Both the position numbers and the translations under genes were made by a program. Below the pieces are notes generated by a model, which ran no database searches, had not been told where the DNA came from, and saw only the letters and a list, made by a program, of their open reading frames with translations. A DNA stretch of 64,000 bases from Sporosarcina sp. (lineage in GTDB: Bacteria; Bacillota; Bacilli; Bacillales_A; Planococcaceae), in assembly GCF_029257255.1 (NCBI RefSeq), contig NZ_JARICI010000014.1, positions 1-64,000 of the forward strand, given 5' to 3'. Positions 45,356 to 54,864 of this stretch are shown here, one piece after another (the first letter of the stretch is position 1; each line of letters opens with the position of its first letter).

Positions 45356-48300
45356 ATGAAATCAGCGGGCAGTCAAAAGCAATGGTGGAAAACAATCCTT
45401 TATCCACTTTTAGCGGCAATTATCATTTTCTCAACGACTATGCCAGGTTTGGCAATGGCGATTGGCGGCGGAGAGACACAAGTCAATATTACGACCAAGG
45501 TAGGACTAGGACCAGATCCTAAAATTATTACAGAGCAAAAGATTAAAGATGCTTCAACAGGTATAGAAGTTGAATTAAAACTGACAGATGAAAAATGGGC
45601 GAGTGACGTATTATCAAAGAAACAGCTTATATTGGATGGCATGAGTGCTGATATAGAAACTTCCGTTTGGAATAAGTATAAAAAAGACATCTATATTAAA
45701 GAGAAGGACGGTGACATAGAGGATAGCACTCGAGAAACCTTAACGTTGGTTCTACCGAATAATCCAACTACAGAATATAAAATATCAGGCAACCAAAAAA
45801 TCACTATCAATCTCTCTCCTAGCCTGATTGAGAATTGGCCTGGAACAGTACAATCTGCAGAATTTATCATTCATGCAACACCTCGCATTTCACTGGGGGG
45901 GAGCATTACGAATGGTACTACTTTAGAAGATCTGCAAAAAGGCGGAAAAATGATTGAAATTTCTTTGTTAAATGCAACTTGGGATGAAGCGAAAATATCT
46001 CAAATTACCTATTTTAATGAATTTTTAAAAAGTTTTACAGATGGAAGTGGACAGTGGGATGTCGCCGATAAATTAAAGAACACTGACCCGAACAAAGTCG
46101 TTTCTTATTCGGACGATATGCGAACTTTAAAACTTAAACTACCAGCTTATTCTGATATTAGTCATGTTGGGAAGGCTTTTTTTCAATTAAATAAAAGTAG
46201 TTTAAATCCAGACACTACATTCTATATTATTGATAAAGTGAATATTAACGGTTATGTAGATATGGTAGGCGGTGAAGAATTAACTGATCATAATATTGAT
46301 GGTACCGATATAAAGTTTGGTATAAGTAACGTTGGAACACCTTCACTAGTTGTCGACCCTATAGATACCACTTTCAGAGAAGATCAGTTAAAAGCGGATC
46401 AAAACACGCTTAAGTTAACGTTGAATAACGCGAAGTGGGATATTGGGACACCTCAAAAGAAGTTAGTATTAATCGACTCCCTTTCGACGAAGGATCAGCC
46501 TGAAGAGTGGGAGAAAGTAAAGAAAGCTTTAATTACAACAATTAATGAATCAGGTAATTGGGGGGTTAGCCCAGTAGATAACAAAAGTACGTTAACAATT
46601 ACCTATCCGGCGATAGAAAGTTCTTACTCACTGACAAAAGATCAAGTGATTACATTGAAAGTACCACATCAAATTCTAGAGAGTGATGTAAACCTAGCGG
46701 ATGCGAAGTTTACAGTTGCAGCACAACCTAAAATGTTGATTTCTGGAACCGCAACATCCATGACGCCAATTGATTTCTCGAAGGGCGGCAAAACCATCAT
46801 CTTAACATTGGTGAAAGCGGAGTGGAAAGGTAACATTGCTACAAATACTACGGCAAGAGAAAGTTTACTAGATGCATTCACTTGGCCAAACGCAGAAGTG
46901 GGTAATGCTGTAAAAGCGCGAGGTAGTGTAAAACGCACAAATGATAAAACAGTAGTAATCACTTTACCTAGCATATCGGAGAAAGTTTTGAATAAGATTC
47001 AGTTTACTCCTAGTACTTCACAATTAGAAGTTGTTCCAAGTGGTGCAGGAGCTCTTGTCGTCAATCCACTTGATGCTATCCTAATAGAAAGTGTCAATAC
47101 AGATATACCGACAGTGTCCGGTACGATAAAAGACAATACTAATGAATTTGATATTGTAACAGGTGGTAAAGTAGTCACGTTAACATTGAAAAATGATGCG
47201 TGGGCAAAGAATCTTAATCCTGCCGCAATTACTATCACCGGAAACGGAAAAACTATTAATCTTTCAGGTGCGACCGTTGAGCGCAAAAGTGACACAGTAA
47301 TCAATTTGAAATTGCCGGCACAAACTAGTTTTGGGCTTGCAGAAGACACTGCGTTTAAAATAGATATTCCGGCAAGTTTGCTTACTGCATCAATTAATTC
47401 TATTCCTGTTCCATCTGCATTCACAGTGGCAGCTGTAAAAGCGGACTTTTCAGGAACAGCCAGTAAGGGCATTGATGCTCAAGAAGTGCAAAAAGGTGGA
47501 AAAACCATTGTCATTACGCTGAAAAATGCGGAATTTAAGCCGGATGCAAAACCAACATTTAATCAGATCTTTGGAACCGGCAACGTATGGTCTTCAATTG
47601 GCGTTATTCCAGACGCTACGATCAGTAAAAATAAAATGACTATTAAATTGCCTGCTTTGCCTAACTATAGTCCAACCGCTACAAATCAGTATGATGTTAA
47701 AGTGCCTAACTCGATCATTAAAGATGCACCTGGCATAGGTGAGAAAAAAGCTGGTGAGCTATCACTCGGTGCGATAGTCAGTGCAACAATAAGTGGAACT
47801 TTAACCGAAAAGAATATTCAAAAAGGTGGAAGTAGTATCCGGTTAACACTGAACTCACCTAAATGGGATCCGGCTATTACGACAACTAAAGCGAAAAAGT
47901 CTGCTTTATTAAAAGGCTTTTCTGTTACAGACCAAACAAAAGAATGGTCACTTGCTGTATCTTCGATTGTAGATAAAGGGACTTTCAGTATTTCGGGAAG
48001 TACGCTAACGATTTTAATACCTGCTACACCAAACTATGCAATTGTTCGTGACCAAAAAGTGAATGTTACGATACCGAAAAGTGTTTTAGTGGATTATAAG
48101 TATGATATACCGGCGAGCATGCTCACGGTGAAAGTACCAGAGATGTATGATAGTACGTTGACTTCGTTTTCGAATGAATTAAGCAATTTGACTAATATGA
48201 TTAACACGCACGGCCTTGACGCGATTCGTGTGAAAGTTCCTGAGAAACACATTCACTCCATTACAATGAATACTACTGAAATCAATAAGAAAAAGATTTC

Positions 48301-48649
48301 TACAATTGAGATTGAAACAAGCAATAAAGTGCAAAGCATCCAAGCTACTTTATCACCAGGAAACGGTGAATTGGTGAAAAATGCCGATGGTTCGAATGTA
48401 TTCACTTTTGTATATGATGAAGTATATGAAAACAGTACGTTGGAAATAGTAGCGAAGGTTTATGGTGAAACGAAGCCTGAAAAGGTGTATAAAAAAATTG
48501 CAAAAGGTAAAAAGGTAGAAACTGAAATCCCGAAAAATCCGCTTGATGGTTCATACTCACTTTATACGATATTAACGGATAAATCCTTACTCACTAATAT
48601 CTTGAAGTATTATACATTGGATGATTTGAAAATCGGGATATCGAATTAA
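45356..48649 (+). CDS. Large secreted repeat protein of unknown function
   Basis: The 1097-residue protein has a signal peptide (about 1-36, cut near AMA-IGG). It then has about seven copies of a beta-rich unit of 110-165 residues, starting near residues 45, 180, 335, 462, 588, 700 and 813. The unit signature is SGT....(K/Q)GGK.I.LTL..A.W, followed some 70 residues later by LP......Y and (I/V)P.S.L. Each looks like an Ig- or hemagglutinin-type fold. A final region (about 930-1097) is different and lysine-rich. There is no SLH domain, LPXTG motif or C-terminal membrane segment, so anchoring is unknown. The ATG follows AAAAGGAGAGAAACAG. The next gene starts 16 bp after the stop, so the two are one operon. 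Confidence 0.8.
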   Translation: MKSAGSQKQWWKTILYPLLAAIIIFSTTMPGLAMAIGGGETQVNITTKVGLGPDPKIITEQKIKDASTGIEVELKLTDEKWASDVLSKKQLILDGMSADIETSVWNKYKKDIYIKEKDGDIEDSTRETLTLVLPNNPTTEYKISGNQKITINLSPSLIENWPGTVQSAEFIIHATPRISLGGSITNGTTLEDLQKGGKMIEISLLNATWDEAKISQITYFNEFLKSFTDGSGQWDVADKLKNTDPNKVVSYSDDMRTLKLKLPAYSDISHVGKAFFQLNKSSLNPDTTFYIIDKVNINGYVDMVGGEELTDHNIDGTDIKFGISNVGTPSLVVDPIDTTFREDQLKADQNTLKLTLNNAKWDIGTPQKKLVLIDSLSTKDQPEEWEKVKKALITTINESGNWGVSPVDNKSTLTITYPAIESSYSLTKDQVITLKVPHQILESDVNLADAKFTVAAQPKMLISGTATSMTPIDFSKGGKTIILTLVKAEWKGNIATNTTARESLLDAFTWPNAEVGNAVKARGSVKRTNDKTVVITLPSISEKVLNKIQFTPSTSQLEVVPSGAGALVVNPLDAILIESVNTDIPTVSGTIKDNTNEFDIVTGGKVVTLTLKNDAWAKNLNPAAITITGNGKTINLSGATVERKSDTVINLKLPAQTSFGLAEDTAFKIDIPASLLTASINSIPVPSAFTVAAVKADFSGTASKGIDAQEVQKGGKTIVITLKNAEFKPDAKPTFNQIFGTGNVWSSIGVIPDATISKNKMTIKLPALPNYSPTATNQYDVKVPNSIIKDAPGIGEKKAGELSLGAIVSATISGTLTEKNIQKGGSSIRLTLNSPKWDPAITTTKAKKSALLKGFSVTDQTKEWSLAVSSIVDKGTFSISGSTLTILIPATPNYAIVRDQKVNVTIPKSVLVDYKYDIPASMLTVKVPEMYDSTLTSFSNELSNLTNMINTHGLDAIRVKVPEKHIHSITMNTTEINKKKISTIEIETSNKVQSIQATLSPGNGELVKNADGSNVFTFVYDEVYENSTLEIVAKVYGETKPEKVYKKIAKGKKVETEIPKNPLDGSYSLYTILTDKSLLTNILKYYTLDDLKIGISN

Positions 48650-48664
48650 GGATGGTGACTTATA

Positions 48665-49285
48665 GTGAAATTGCATCAAAAATTCGCATTAACTTGGATG
48701 CTGGCATTGACTTTACTTATTGCGCTTGTCCCTACTGCATTCGCACAGACTTTTCCTTCTGAACCGATAGAAAATCTGACAAAATCATGGAAGGTCAAGT
48801 TCAGTCAGCCGGTGGACCCGAATTCCGTAACAGCGAACAATATTTATATTTTAGATGGAAGTAAAAAAATTTCAACCAGCCTAAAACTATTAAACGGGGG
48901 ATCTGTAGTGGAAATTACTCCTCTAACACCGTATGAACCGGGTAAATCGTATAAGCTGGAGGTAGCAGGCACGATGAAGTCTGCGACAGGCGGAATTATC
49001 CATTCTAAGACTACGAAGCTCTTTGATGTTTTGGATAACAAAGCTGCTATTCAATCCATTTGGCATACATCGGAAACAGTTTTGAATCAGGATATTACTA
49101 ATTTTAGAATTGTGACAAGGTCAGATGTTCACACTGTCAAAGTGAACGGGGTCGAATTGCCATTGACAGGCTGGAATGAATTTTCTCGTGGCTTTAACAA
49201 TGTAAAGCCAGGTGCTTCCGTAACCATTAAGGCGTATGATAGCAATAAAAAAACTTTAGAAACAAAAATGTATAAGGTTGAATAA
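48665..49285 (+). CDS. Secreted Ig-like (SbsA-type) protein, operon partner of the repeat protein
   Basis: The 206-residue protein has a signal peptide (about 1-27, cut near AFA-QTF). An SbsA-type bacterial Ig domain (about 30-125) contains KSWKVKFSQPVDPNSVTANN, quoted here as its first twenty residues, and YEPGKSYKLEV. A second beta domain (about 130-206) is unrecognised. It starts with GTG at 48665 after AAGGATGGTGACTTATA. Co-transcription with the 1097-residue protein suggests that they act together on the surface. The same Ig type ends both S41 proteases and the coiled-coil protein at 50718, so it may be a shared docking module; this is inference. Confidence 0.8.
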   Translation: MKLHQKFALTWMLALTLLIALVPTAFAQTFPSEPIENLTKSWKVKFSQPVDPNSVTANNIYILDGSKKISTSLKLLNGGSVVEITPLTPYEPGKSYKLEVAGTMKSATGGIIHSKTTKLFDVLDNKAAIQSIWHTSETVLNQDITNFRIVTRSDVHTVKVNGVELPLTGWNEFSRGFNNVKPGASVTIKAYDSNKKTLETKMYKVE

Positions 49286-49411
49286 CAGGTAATCGAACGG
49301 ACTGAATGTCATTGAGTAATGATATGTAGTACAATTGCAGCCTTGATAAGCTAAGGCGATACACAGAAAATAAGTAAGCTTTTTAAATGAGTTGCTATTG
49401 TGTTTGGTAGA

Positions 49412-49455
49412 GAATCCCCTAACCGACAGCTAGTTGGTTAGGGGATTTCTTTTAA
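49412..49455 (+). terminator. Terminator of the repeat-protein operon
   Basis: AATCCCCTAACC pairs with GGTTAGGGGATT, followed by TCTTTTA. It lies about 125 bp after the stop codon. Confidence 0.8.
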
Positions 49456-50190
49456 ATTGCTGCCATTCAATAAGTAAATATAATCAGCTACAAGTATGAT
49501 GATTAGTTCAATTGGTGCGTGAAAGAATGGACGAACAAATCATAACTATGGGATCGTATGGAAGTTTAAAGTGTCGGGGCCAATCCTTGATCGCCTTGAT
49601 TTTGTGTTGTCTTTGAAAAGCAGCGGTCTGCAGGAAGACATGTCCTCGGAAACTTCTGATTCTATTAAAGAAAGAGTACGTCAGGCGAGACTTCTACAGA
49701 CGGAACGGTACGGCAAGCGCTTTCTGAACGGAACGGTTCCATTTCAGCTACTGGACAAACTTACTGGCATGTTTCTGCTACACTGGTCGCTGATTAGCGA
49801 TCACATTATGGATTAGGGATTTATATAATGCCAACGGGGTGATTTTAAGAGAGAATATAAAGATGGATTTCACAATAATAAAATAGAGTAATCCATAGTT
49901 TCTAGATAGAATATGAAAAAAATGGGTTTTAATTGTAATATTCTTGCATTTGGTGTATTTTTTCTTATATCTTAACTAGTTTACACATGGCATCACTAGC
50001 GTCGCATATATAAGTTCGGAATGTTTCGTCTGCTTTTTTTCTGCCAACAAGTAAAAAAAGACAGGAAGATTTCATTTTTTTTATCTTATCTTTTGACTAC
50101 TGTCACAGACACTAACAGAGTAATATTACGGTACGCTTTTTCCTTCGATTTTGCGAAGCCAGATATGTTGTAGACTTCCATAAGGATGCT
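49456..50190. other. Decayed intergenic region
   Basis: It contains the comM fragment at 49565, then about 390 bp of AT-rich DNA without a credible gene, leading into a transposase remnant. The longest runs of T and A give no clear promoter or terminator. Confidence 0.45.
49565..49800 (+). pseudogene. Fragment of a comM-like gene (end of AAA+ core and helical domain)
   Basis: The plus strand encodes KVSGPILDRLDFVLSLKSSG, then ERVRQARLLQTERYGKRFLN and GTVPFQLLDKLTGM, matching residues about 377-453 of the intact ComM. Similarity ends near SLIS, after which the frame soon stops. It overlaps the region covered by the fragment at 43167, so two separate fragmentation events or two source copies are needed. 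Confidence 0.8.
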
Positions 50191-50410
50191 TTATTGTCGA
50201 CTAATCTGTATGTAGGTTCGCGTAAAATTGGGAGGCTGTTGAGCCAAGACATTCAGGAATTCGACGATCATCACGATGTATACTTGACTATACACACCTT
50301 TCTGACGTTGGGCGTAGCACTTTTTGTTATTTAAATGTTGTTTCATGATGAATAATTCAACATCCCAGCGAGACTTGTACAATTCCGTGATTTTATCCAT
50401 CTTTTCGTAG
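50191..50410 (-). pseudogene. Remnant of an IS4-type transposase
   Basis: The minus strand encodes DKITELYKSRWDVELFIMKQ then HLNNKKCYAQRQKGVYSQVY, the C-terminal 'Y-(2)-RW-(x)-E-(6)K'-like region of IS4-family DDE transposases. The usual FKWIKQHL is shortened to FIMKQHL. The upstream part is missing; the frame joins a different coding remnant (50425) on the opposite strand. Confidence 0.7.
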
Positions 50411-50424
50411 AAGCGCAGCTGACT

Positions 50425-50649
50425 TTGAAACAAGGAAGCTACTTCACGGTCTATGATTACGAAGCCAACTACAGAGTGCTGGTTGAGAGTACGACGAAAA
50501 CGATCAAAGTAAAAGGTGGCACGTTCCGCAATGTCATCATTTTTCGATACCCGAACGGAGCTAGAGAATATTTGGCGAAGGGCATTGTTATTATTAAGAG
50601 TACGGACAGTAAAGGAACAGCTTATACTGAGTTGGTTTCTGTAAAATAA
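50425..50649 (+). pseudogene. C-terminal fragment of a larger protein
   Basis: About 74 residues survive: GSYFTVYDYEANYRVLVEST, then IKVKGGTFRNVIIFRYPNGA and LAKGIVIIKSTDSKG. The pattern (conserved VKGGTF..V.I.RY.NG) looks like the C-terminal domain of a secreted protein. There is no ribosome binding site at the first start (TTG), and the frame is open a little further upstream into the transposase remnant. A good terminator follows at 50664, as it would for the original gene. I read it as a 5'-truncated gene. Confidence 0.55.
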
Positions 50650-50663
50650 GGGAAATGACCATA

Positions 50664-50706
50664 AAAGCCCCTGCTGTTGATTGACAGCAGGGGCTTGTTT
50701 TGATTC
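50664..50706 (+). terminator. Bidirectional terminator
   Basis: AAGCCCCTGCTGT pairs with ACAGCAGGGGCTT, with TGTTTTG on one side and TTTTATGG on the other. It serves both the truncated gene and the minus-strand gene at 50718. Confidence 0.85.
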
Positions 50707-50717
50707 TTGAGTTATTT

Positions 50718-51815
50718 TTACTTAATCCAGAAGCTCATTTTAACAGAGTTCTTTAACTTTTTTCCATCCTGGCTGGAAATATCATTTCCGATATACAGAG
50801 TATACAAGCTGTTTGTTTTATAGGCCTGCAATGGTGTTACGATGATAGCTTGCTTATTAGCATCATATGCCATTGCAGTTTCAATTAAGTTATTATTTGC
50901 ATCGTATACAACGATAGATAGCTCAGACAATGTCTTCTCGTCCAGCTTTTGATTGAACTTGATGACCCATTCTTTTGTTGTGAGTTTTTCTTCGCGTTCT
51001 TCTTTGATTTCAGCTTCATGATCGTTTTTAATCTTGTCCATGATGGAAGTCTGGATGCGCCCTAAGTCTTCAAGGGATGCAGCGAGTTTCATTTTCAGTT
51101 CTGCGATCCGGCCGGCACGCTCTTTAATCATAGCTGCGTCTGCTCCGGCTTCTGCCAGACGGTTAAGTTGTAATTCGACAGCGGCAAGACGTTTTTCTAA
51201 CTCGCCAAACTTACCGACGTAATCATTGTATTCTTCTACTGCTTCTTCTAATTCTTCAGCTAAATCTTCTTCCGCTTCAGCTTGATCTTCTGCTTCGTCG
51301 TCGTTTAGCATGCCTTCCTCAGAAGAACCATTGGTTTCATCAGACTTTTCAGCGTCTTCATTTTCTGACTTGTTAAATTCTGTACTGGCAGCAGGTTTTT
51401 CATCGATAGCTGTTTTAGGTGTAGTCTGCCCGGCTTCGCTATTTAACTGGCGCTGCTGTTTCTTTTCCTGATCATCTGATGAATCATCATCATCATCTTC
51501 ATCTTCATCTAATTTAGCAAACTTGTGGTTATATTTATTGATTTTCTGTTCTATTTTTAGTAGCTGTTTATCGATTGACTTGAATTCTTTCTGAATCGCT
51601 TTTTCTTTTTTAGCCTGTTCTTTCTTTAAAGCTTCTTCTTTTTTGAGCTGTTCTTTTTTCTGATCTTTATTCAATACTTGCTCATTCTGCTGATCTGCAG
51701 TAATGACTGGCTGCTGATCAGCCGGCTGTATTTCTGCGGCCAATGATGATTGACTGAAGATCATACTTGTAGTAAATAGAGCGGTAAAAATACCTAATTT
51801 ATGTTGTAGACGCAT
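50718..51815 (-). CDS. Secreted coiled-coil protein with Ig-like C-terminal domain
   Basis: The 365-residue protein has a signal peptide (about 1-26, cut near SLA-AEI). A Lys/Glu/Gln-rich coiled coil follows (about 45-105, with repeats of KKEEALKKEQAKKE), then an acidic Asp/Ser/Glu linker (about 105-180). A second coiled coil (about 180-265) precedes an SbsA-like Ig domain (about 275-365; WVIKFNQKLDEKTLSEL and YTLYIGNDISSQDG). No SLH domain is present, so retention in the wall may depend on the Ig domain or charge. The ATG follows ACAGGAGGAACAGAC. Coiled-coil spacers of this type occur in wall-binding proteins. It stands alone, with a terminator after it. The function is unknown. Confidence 0.82.
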   Translation of the reverse strand: MRLQHKLGIFTALFTTSMIFSQSSLAAEIQPADQQPVITADQQNEQVLNKDQKKEQLKKEEALKKEQAKKEKAIQKEFKSIDKQLLKIEQKINKYNHKFAKLDEDEDDDDDSSDDQEKKQQRQLNSEAGQTTPKTAIDEKPAASTEFNKSENEDAEKSDETNGSSEEGMLNDDEAEDQAEAEEDLAEELEEAVEEYNDYVGKFGELEKRLAAVELQLNRLAEAGADAAMIKERAGRIAELKMKLAASLEDLGRIQTSIMDKIKNDHEAEIKEEREEKLTTKEWVIKFNQKLDEKTLSELSIVVYDANNNLIETAMAYDANKQAIIVTPLQAYKTNSLYTLYIGNDISSQDGKKLKNSVKMSFWIK

Positions 51816-52045
51816 GTCTGTTCCTCCTGTATTATGATCTATTACTCTCTTAAATCATACTCCTGCTTACTAGGAATATGCAAAAGAAAAAAGGATGACT
51901 TTTTAAGGTTAAAATAAATAATTCTCACAGTGAATAGTACATTCTTCCTTATTTACCTAGAGAGGATTACGAGTCCTGCAGATTGTTTGTGTATAAAGAT
52001 TTCACAAGGGTGGATTGCTATTGCTTAGATTAATTCGTTGGTTTT

Positions 52046-52495
52046 CTAATGACTGAATACGTATTTGTGCTGATCTACTTGTCTGTAATTCATCCTTTTG
52101 GCTAAAGAGAATACGTCGTTCTTCTTCATACTGTTTTTTAATCTCTGTGCGTAATAATCATTCCCGCCAGACAAGTCTGCTATTTTTCCATTCAGCACGG
52201 AAAGTTTTTTATTGAAATCATCCAGTGCTTCCTCATATTGGCGGTTCGTATAATTGCCAATGGGATTCATCCTACTGATCTCTAATATCTTTTTATCAAT
52301 AATGGATTGATTATTATGCCTTTCATACAAATAAGCGTCCTCCATTAATATATTTTCATAAGAACGATACTTCAACTGCGCTTTTCGGTCTGCCAGGAGA
52401 TATTCTTGCTCTTTCTGAATCTTCACAAGATCTTTTGTTACACAAGAGGTGGAAGCGAAAATGATTACGGAAAAAATACCTTTGGATGAGTATTT
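52046..52495 (-). pseudogene. 5'-truncated coiled-coil lipoprotein-like gene
   Basis: The readable part encodes KGIFSVIIFASTSCVTKDLV, then a helical charged stretch to the end RMNYRQVDQHKYVFSH (about 145 residues). The start looks like a lipoprotein signal without its initiating Met-Lys part, and the lipobox STSC is weak. No start codon with a ribosome binding site precedes it. Upstream in the same frame lie a terminator hairpin (52549) and a REP-like piece (52588), which argues that the true 5' end was lost. An expressed shorter product cannot be excluded. Confidence 0.5.
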
Positions 52496-52548
52496 GTGCA
52501 GGGGGATGGAGTTGATGACTGTTCCATCTTGAGCAGTTATAGAATACG

Positions 52549-52580
52549 AAAAGCTCTGCAGGTTATGCAGAGCTTTTTGA
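52549..52580 (+). terminator. Intrinsic terminator
   Basis: AAAAGCTCTGCA pairs with TGCAGAGCTTTTT. It lies in the upstream flank of the truncated gene, and no intact plus-strand gene precedes it. Confidence 0.7.
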
Positions 52581-52587
52581 TTGTGAA

Positions 52588-52612
52588 TGGTACCAGATAC
52601 ACACACAATTAA
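52588..52612 (+). repeat. Diverged REP-like element
   Basis: GGTACCAGATACACACACAA then TTAAAC resembles the first half of the REP family. Confidence 0.45.
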
Positions 52613-52977
52613 ACATGGGCATTCTCTGTATCGTAGTGGTATGCATATAGTAAGAAAAGTCCGGGTGCAGTAAACAACCAGTCGATACTGCTGACATCGC
52701 ATGAAGTATAGTCGGCCAGTCTTACGATAGTTTTGGCATAGGAGAAACTCCACTGTTAAATGCCGTCCAGTAGAGGAGAGTTGCTTTTTTATTCATGTAG
52801 AATAATCATCGCCTCACTAGCAACTGCCGCTGATGCGAAGAACATTCCTTAATTGAATCATATGTCTAACTAACTGGATATAACAGAAGGCCGCTGCGAT
52901 GGATGAAGCTGTTTGCGCATTTCTAAGCCGTTCTCATCTTCAGTTTGGCAAGGCGAACGAGTATTATGTATACCATC

Positions 52978-53529
52978 TTATCCATCATACTCCTCCGCCA
53001 ACTCCTTCATTTCGATTTTCACCTGAAAGCCTTCAAATGCCATCAGGAGGCCGCCGACTTCTTCCCAGTTATATGGTTTACCGTCTATAATGACGAGCGG
53101 TGCTTCGCTGTCGGTTTCATTATAGGAAAGCACGCCTTTTAAGTGATGCTCTTTGACAGCAGTGTACGGCTGGCCGTTTGAATACTTTCCTGTTTTAAGA
53201 TAAGTCTTCAATAGGCCTCTCTTGGTCTTTGCTTTCAACTTATCGAACAGTATGTGCTGATCGGCATCTAACTCTCCGTCCACTGCAAATTCATAGCCGT
53301 GCTCCCATCGTTCGCGGGCTGTCAGCAGAATTGCCGTTCCCATGAGCAGACGTTCCACTTCGAAAATACGCTGAGTATCATTTGTATCAGCAACGGAAAA
53401 TGTATTAGGCAGCTCGGGCAGGTCTACGTCAAGTTTCTCCGCCATTATGGCATTATAGCAATCCATGCAAAGTGGCTGTCCGTCGTACTGTACGTGCACC
53501 GCATCGATGCCGCAAATCGTACATTTCAT
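52978..53529 (-). CDS. Hypothetical protein with N-terminal zinc ribbon
   Basis: The 183-residue cytoplasmic protein begins with a treble-clef or zinc-ribbon-like module: CTICG (about 3-7) and CMDCY (about 21-25) give four cysteines in a CxxC-x14-CxxC arrangement. The rest (about 45-183) is an alpha/beta domain with DADQHILFDKLKAKTKRGLL and GKPYNWEEVGGLLMAFEGFQ. It contains no catalytic signature that I recognise. The frame opens nine codons earlier, but the ATG at 53527-53529 has an ACGGAGTGATTTAC leader. It is probably monocistronic. It lies at the edge of the surface-protein island and has no obvious link with it. Confidence 0.75.
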   Translation of the reverse strand: MKCTICGIDAVHVQYDGQPLCMDCYNAIMAEKLDVDLPELPNTFSVADTNDTQRIFEVERLLMGTAILLTARERWEHGYEFAVDGELDADQHILFDKLKAKTKRGLLKTYLKTGKYSNGQPYTAVKEHHLKGVLSYNETDSEAPLVIIDGKPYNWEEVGGLLMAFEGFQVKIEMKELAEEYDG

Positions 53530-53736
53530 GTAAATCACTCCGTTTTTTATGTTCATTTTATCACAACCGTTACTTTAATTTAATCATTCTCTCAAACTGG
53601 TTTTCCAGAAAGAATTGATATGTTTGCGTCCTGCATACTGCAAAGTCGATAATGAATTTTTTTAAATAATTGTGTAGAGACTTGTTTGAAATAGAATTTT
53701 AGAAACAGTGCTTATACTCATCAGAATCATCCAGTG

Positions 53737-54594
53737 TCAGGTCAAAGCAGGCTTCTTATTCTTCAAAAACATATAAAAAGAAGCACCGAAAATAATGAAA
53801 TAGCCCAAGATGCTGTAAAGATCAGGCACTTGGCCAAGGAAAGAGAGGCCGAGCAGAGCGGTGAAGACGACCGTGAAGTAGTTGAATACTGAAATGTCCT
53901 TGGCGGGCGCAAATTTGTACGCGAGTGTGATACCGAACTGGCCGATGGTCGCAAATACCCCGCCGAGCAGTAAATACACTGTCTGCTGCATTGTCATCGG
54001 CTCATAGTTGTAGATGACGAACGGCAAAAGCACAACCGTCGTGAATCCTGAAAAGTAGAAGACGACTGTATAAAACTGCTCCCGGTCGCCCAGTGCACGA
54101 AGCGCAGTATAGGCGGCGCCGGCAAAGACAGCGGACATTATTCCTGCTGCGTAGGGTACGATATCGAGCGAAAATGAAGGCTTGATAATAAACAGCGTAC
54201 CGAGAAACGCAGCGATGATGCTGTATATCTGGTACGGTTTCACAGTTTCCTTTAAAAAAATGGCTGCAAATATGATCGTGAAAAATGGACTCATTTTATT
54301 GAGCATATCTGCGTCTGCCATGACGAGATGATCGATTGCATAAAACAGCAGAATAATTCCGATCATGCCGAGTGTCGACCGCAGCAGCAGGAGCGGCTGG
54401 TTTTCCCGTTTGCCAAAGAAACGTTCTTTGAAATGGAGTACGAAAAAGAAGGATATAATCATCGACACGCCGTTCCGGAATATCGTTTTTTGTAGCGTTG
54501 GCACGTCGCCAGATAATTTAACGAACAGCGTCATGATAGAGAAGCCGAACGCAGAGAGTAAGATGAGTAAAATCCCTTTATTTTGATTAGTCAT
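53737..54594 (-). CDS. EamA/DMT family transporter
   Basis: The 285-residue protein has ten predicted transmembrane helices in two EamA repeats (about 5-135 and 148-280). Typical signatures are LILLSAFGFSIMTLFVKLSG at the first helix, FRNGVSMIISF, and KETVKPYQIYSIIAAFLGT at the end of the first repeat. The second repeat has FAGAAYTALRALG and FGASFYMFLKNKKP. Family members export metabolites or amino acids, or take up drugs; the substrate cannot be told. The ATG at 54592-54594 was chosen with an AGGTGACAACT leader, although a GTG three codons earlier is possible. It appears monocistronic and unrelated to the surface genes. Confidence 0.88.
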   Translation of the reverse strand: MTNQNKGILLILLSAFGFSIMTLFVKLSGDVPTLQKTIFRNGVSMIISFFFVLHFKERFFGKRENQPLLLLRSTLGMIGIILLFYAIDHLVMADADMLNKMSPFFTIIFAAIFLKETVKPYQIYSIIAAFLGTLFIIKPSFSLDIVPYAAGIMSAVFAGAAYTALRALGDREQFYTVVFYFSGFTTVVLLPFVIYNYEPMTMQQTVYLLLGGVFATIGQFGITLAYKFAPAKDISVFNYFTVVFTALLGLSFLGQVPDLYSILGYFIIFGASFYMFLKNKKPALT

Positions 54595-54864
54595 AGTTGT
54601 CACCTGTCCTTATTGTGTCCGGTATGTATGATAGCATGAAGTGAAGAGTTTTTGTACCATCTTACATAGCGTTAAGAGAAACCCTTCGAACGGACACTTA
54701 CTATTGCTCAAACAGTAGATGTCAATGTCTTGAACTTACTCCATCCTGTGTTATTTGAAATTAGAAGCAAACATGTAATATTCAGGGTTTTCAACTCATA
54801 ACCAATTTGAGAAGCAGTTGAACGGGCTTGTGTTTGGGAGATAAATGAAAATCTTCATTGATTT

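Noticed and set aside
52500..52753. Upstream part of the minus-strand frame reaching 52753
   Set aside because: It crosses a terminator hairpin and a REP-like element; the protein-like part begins only near 52495.
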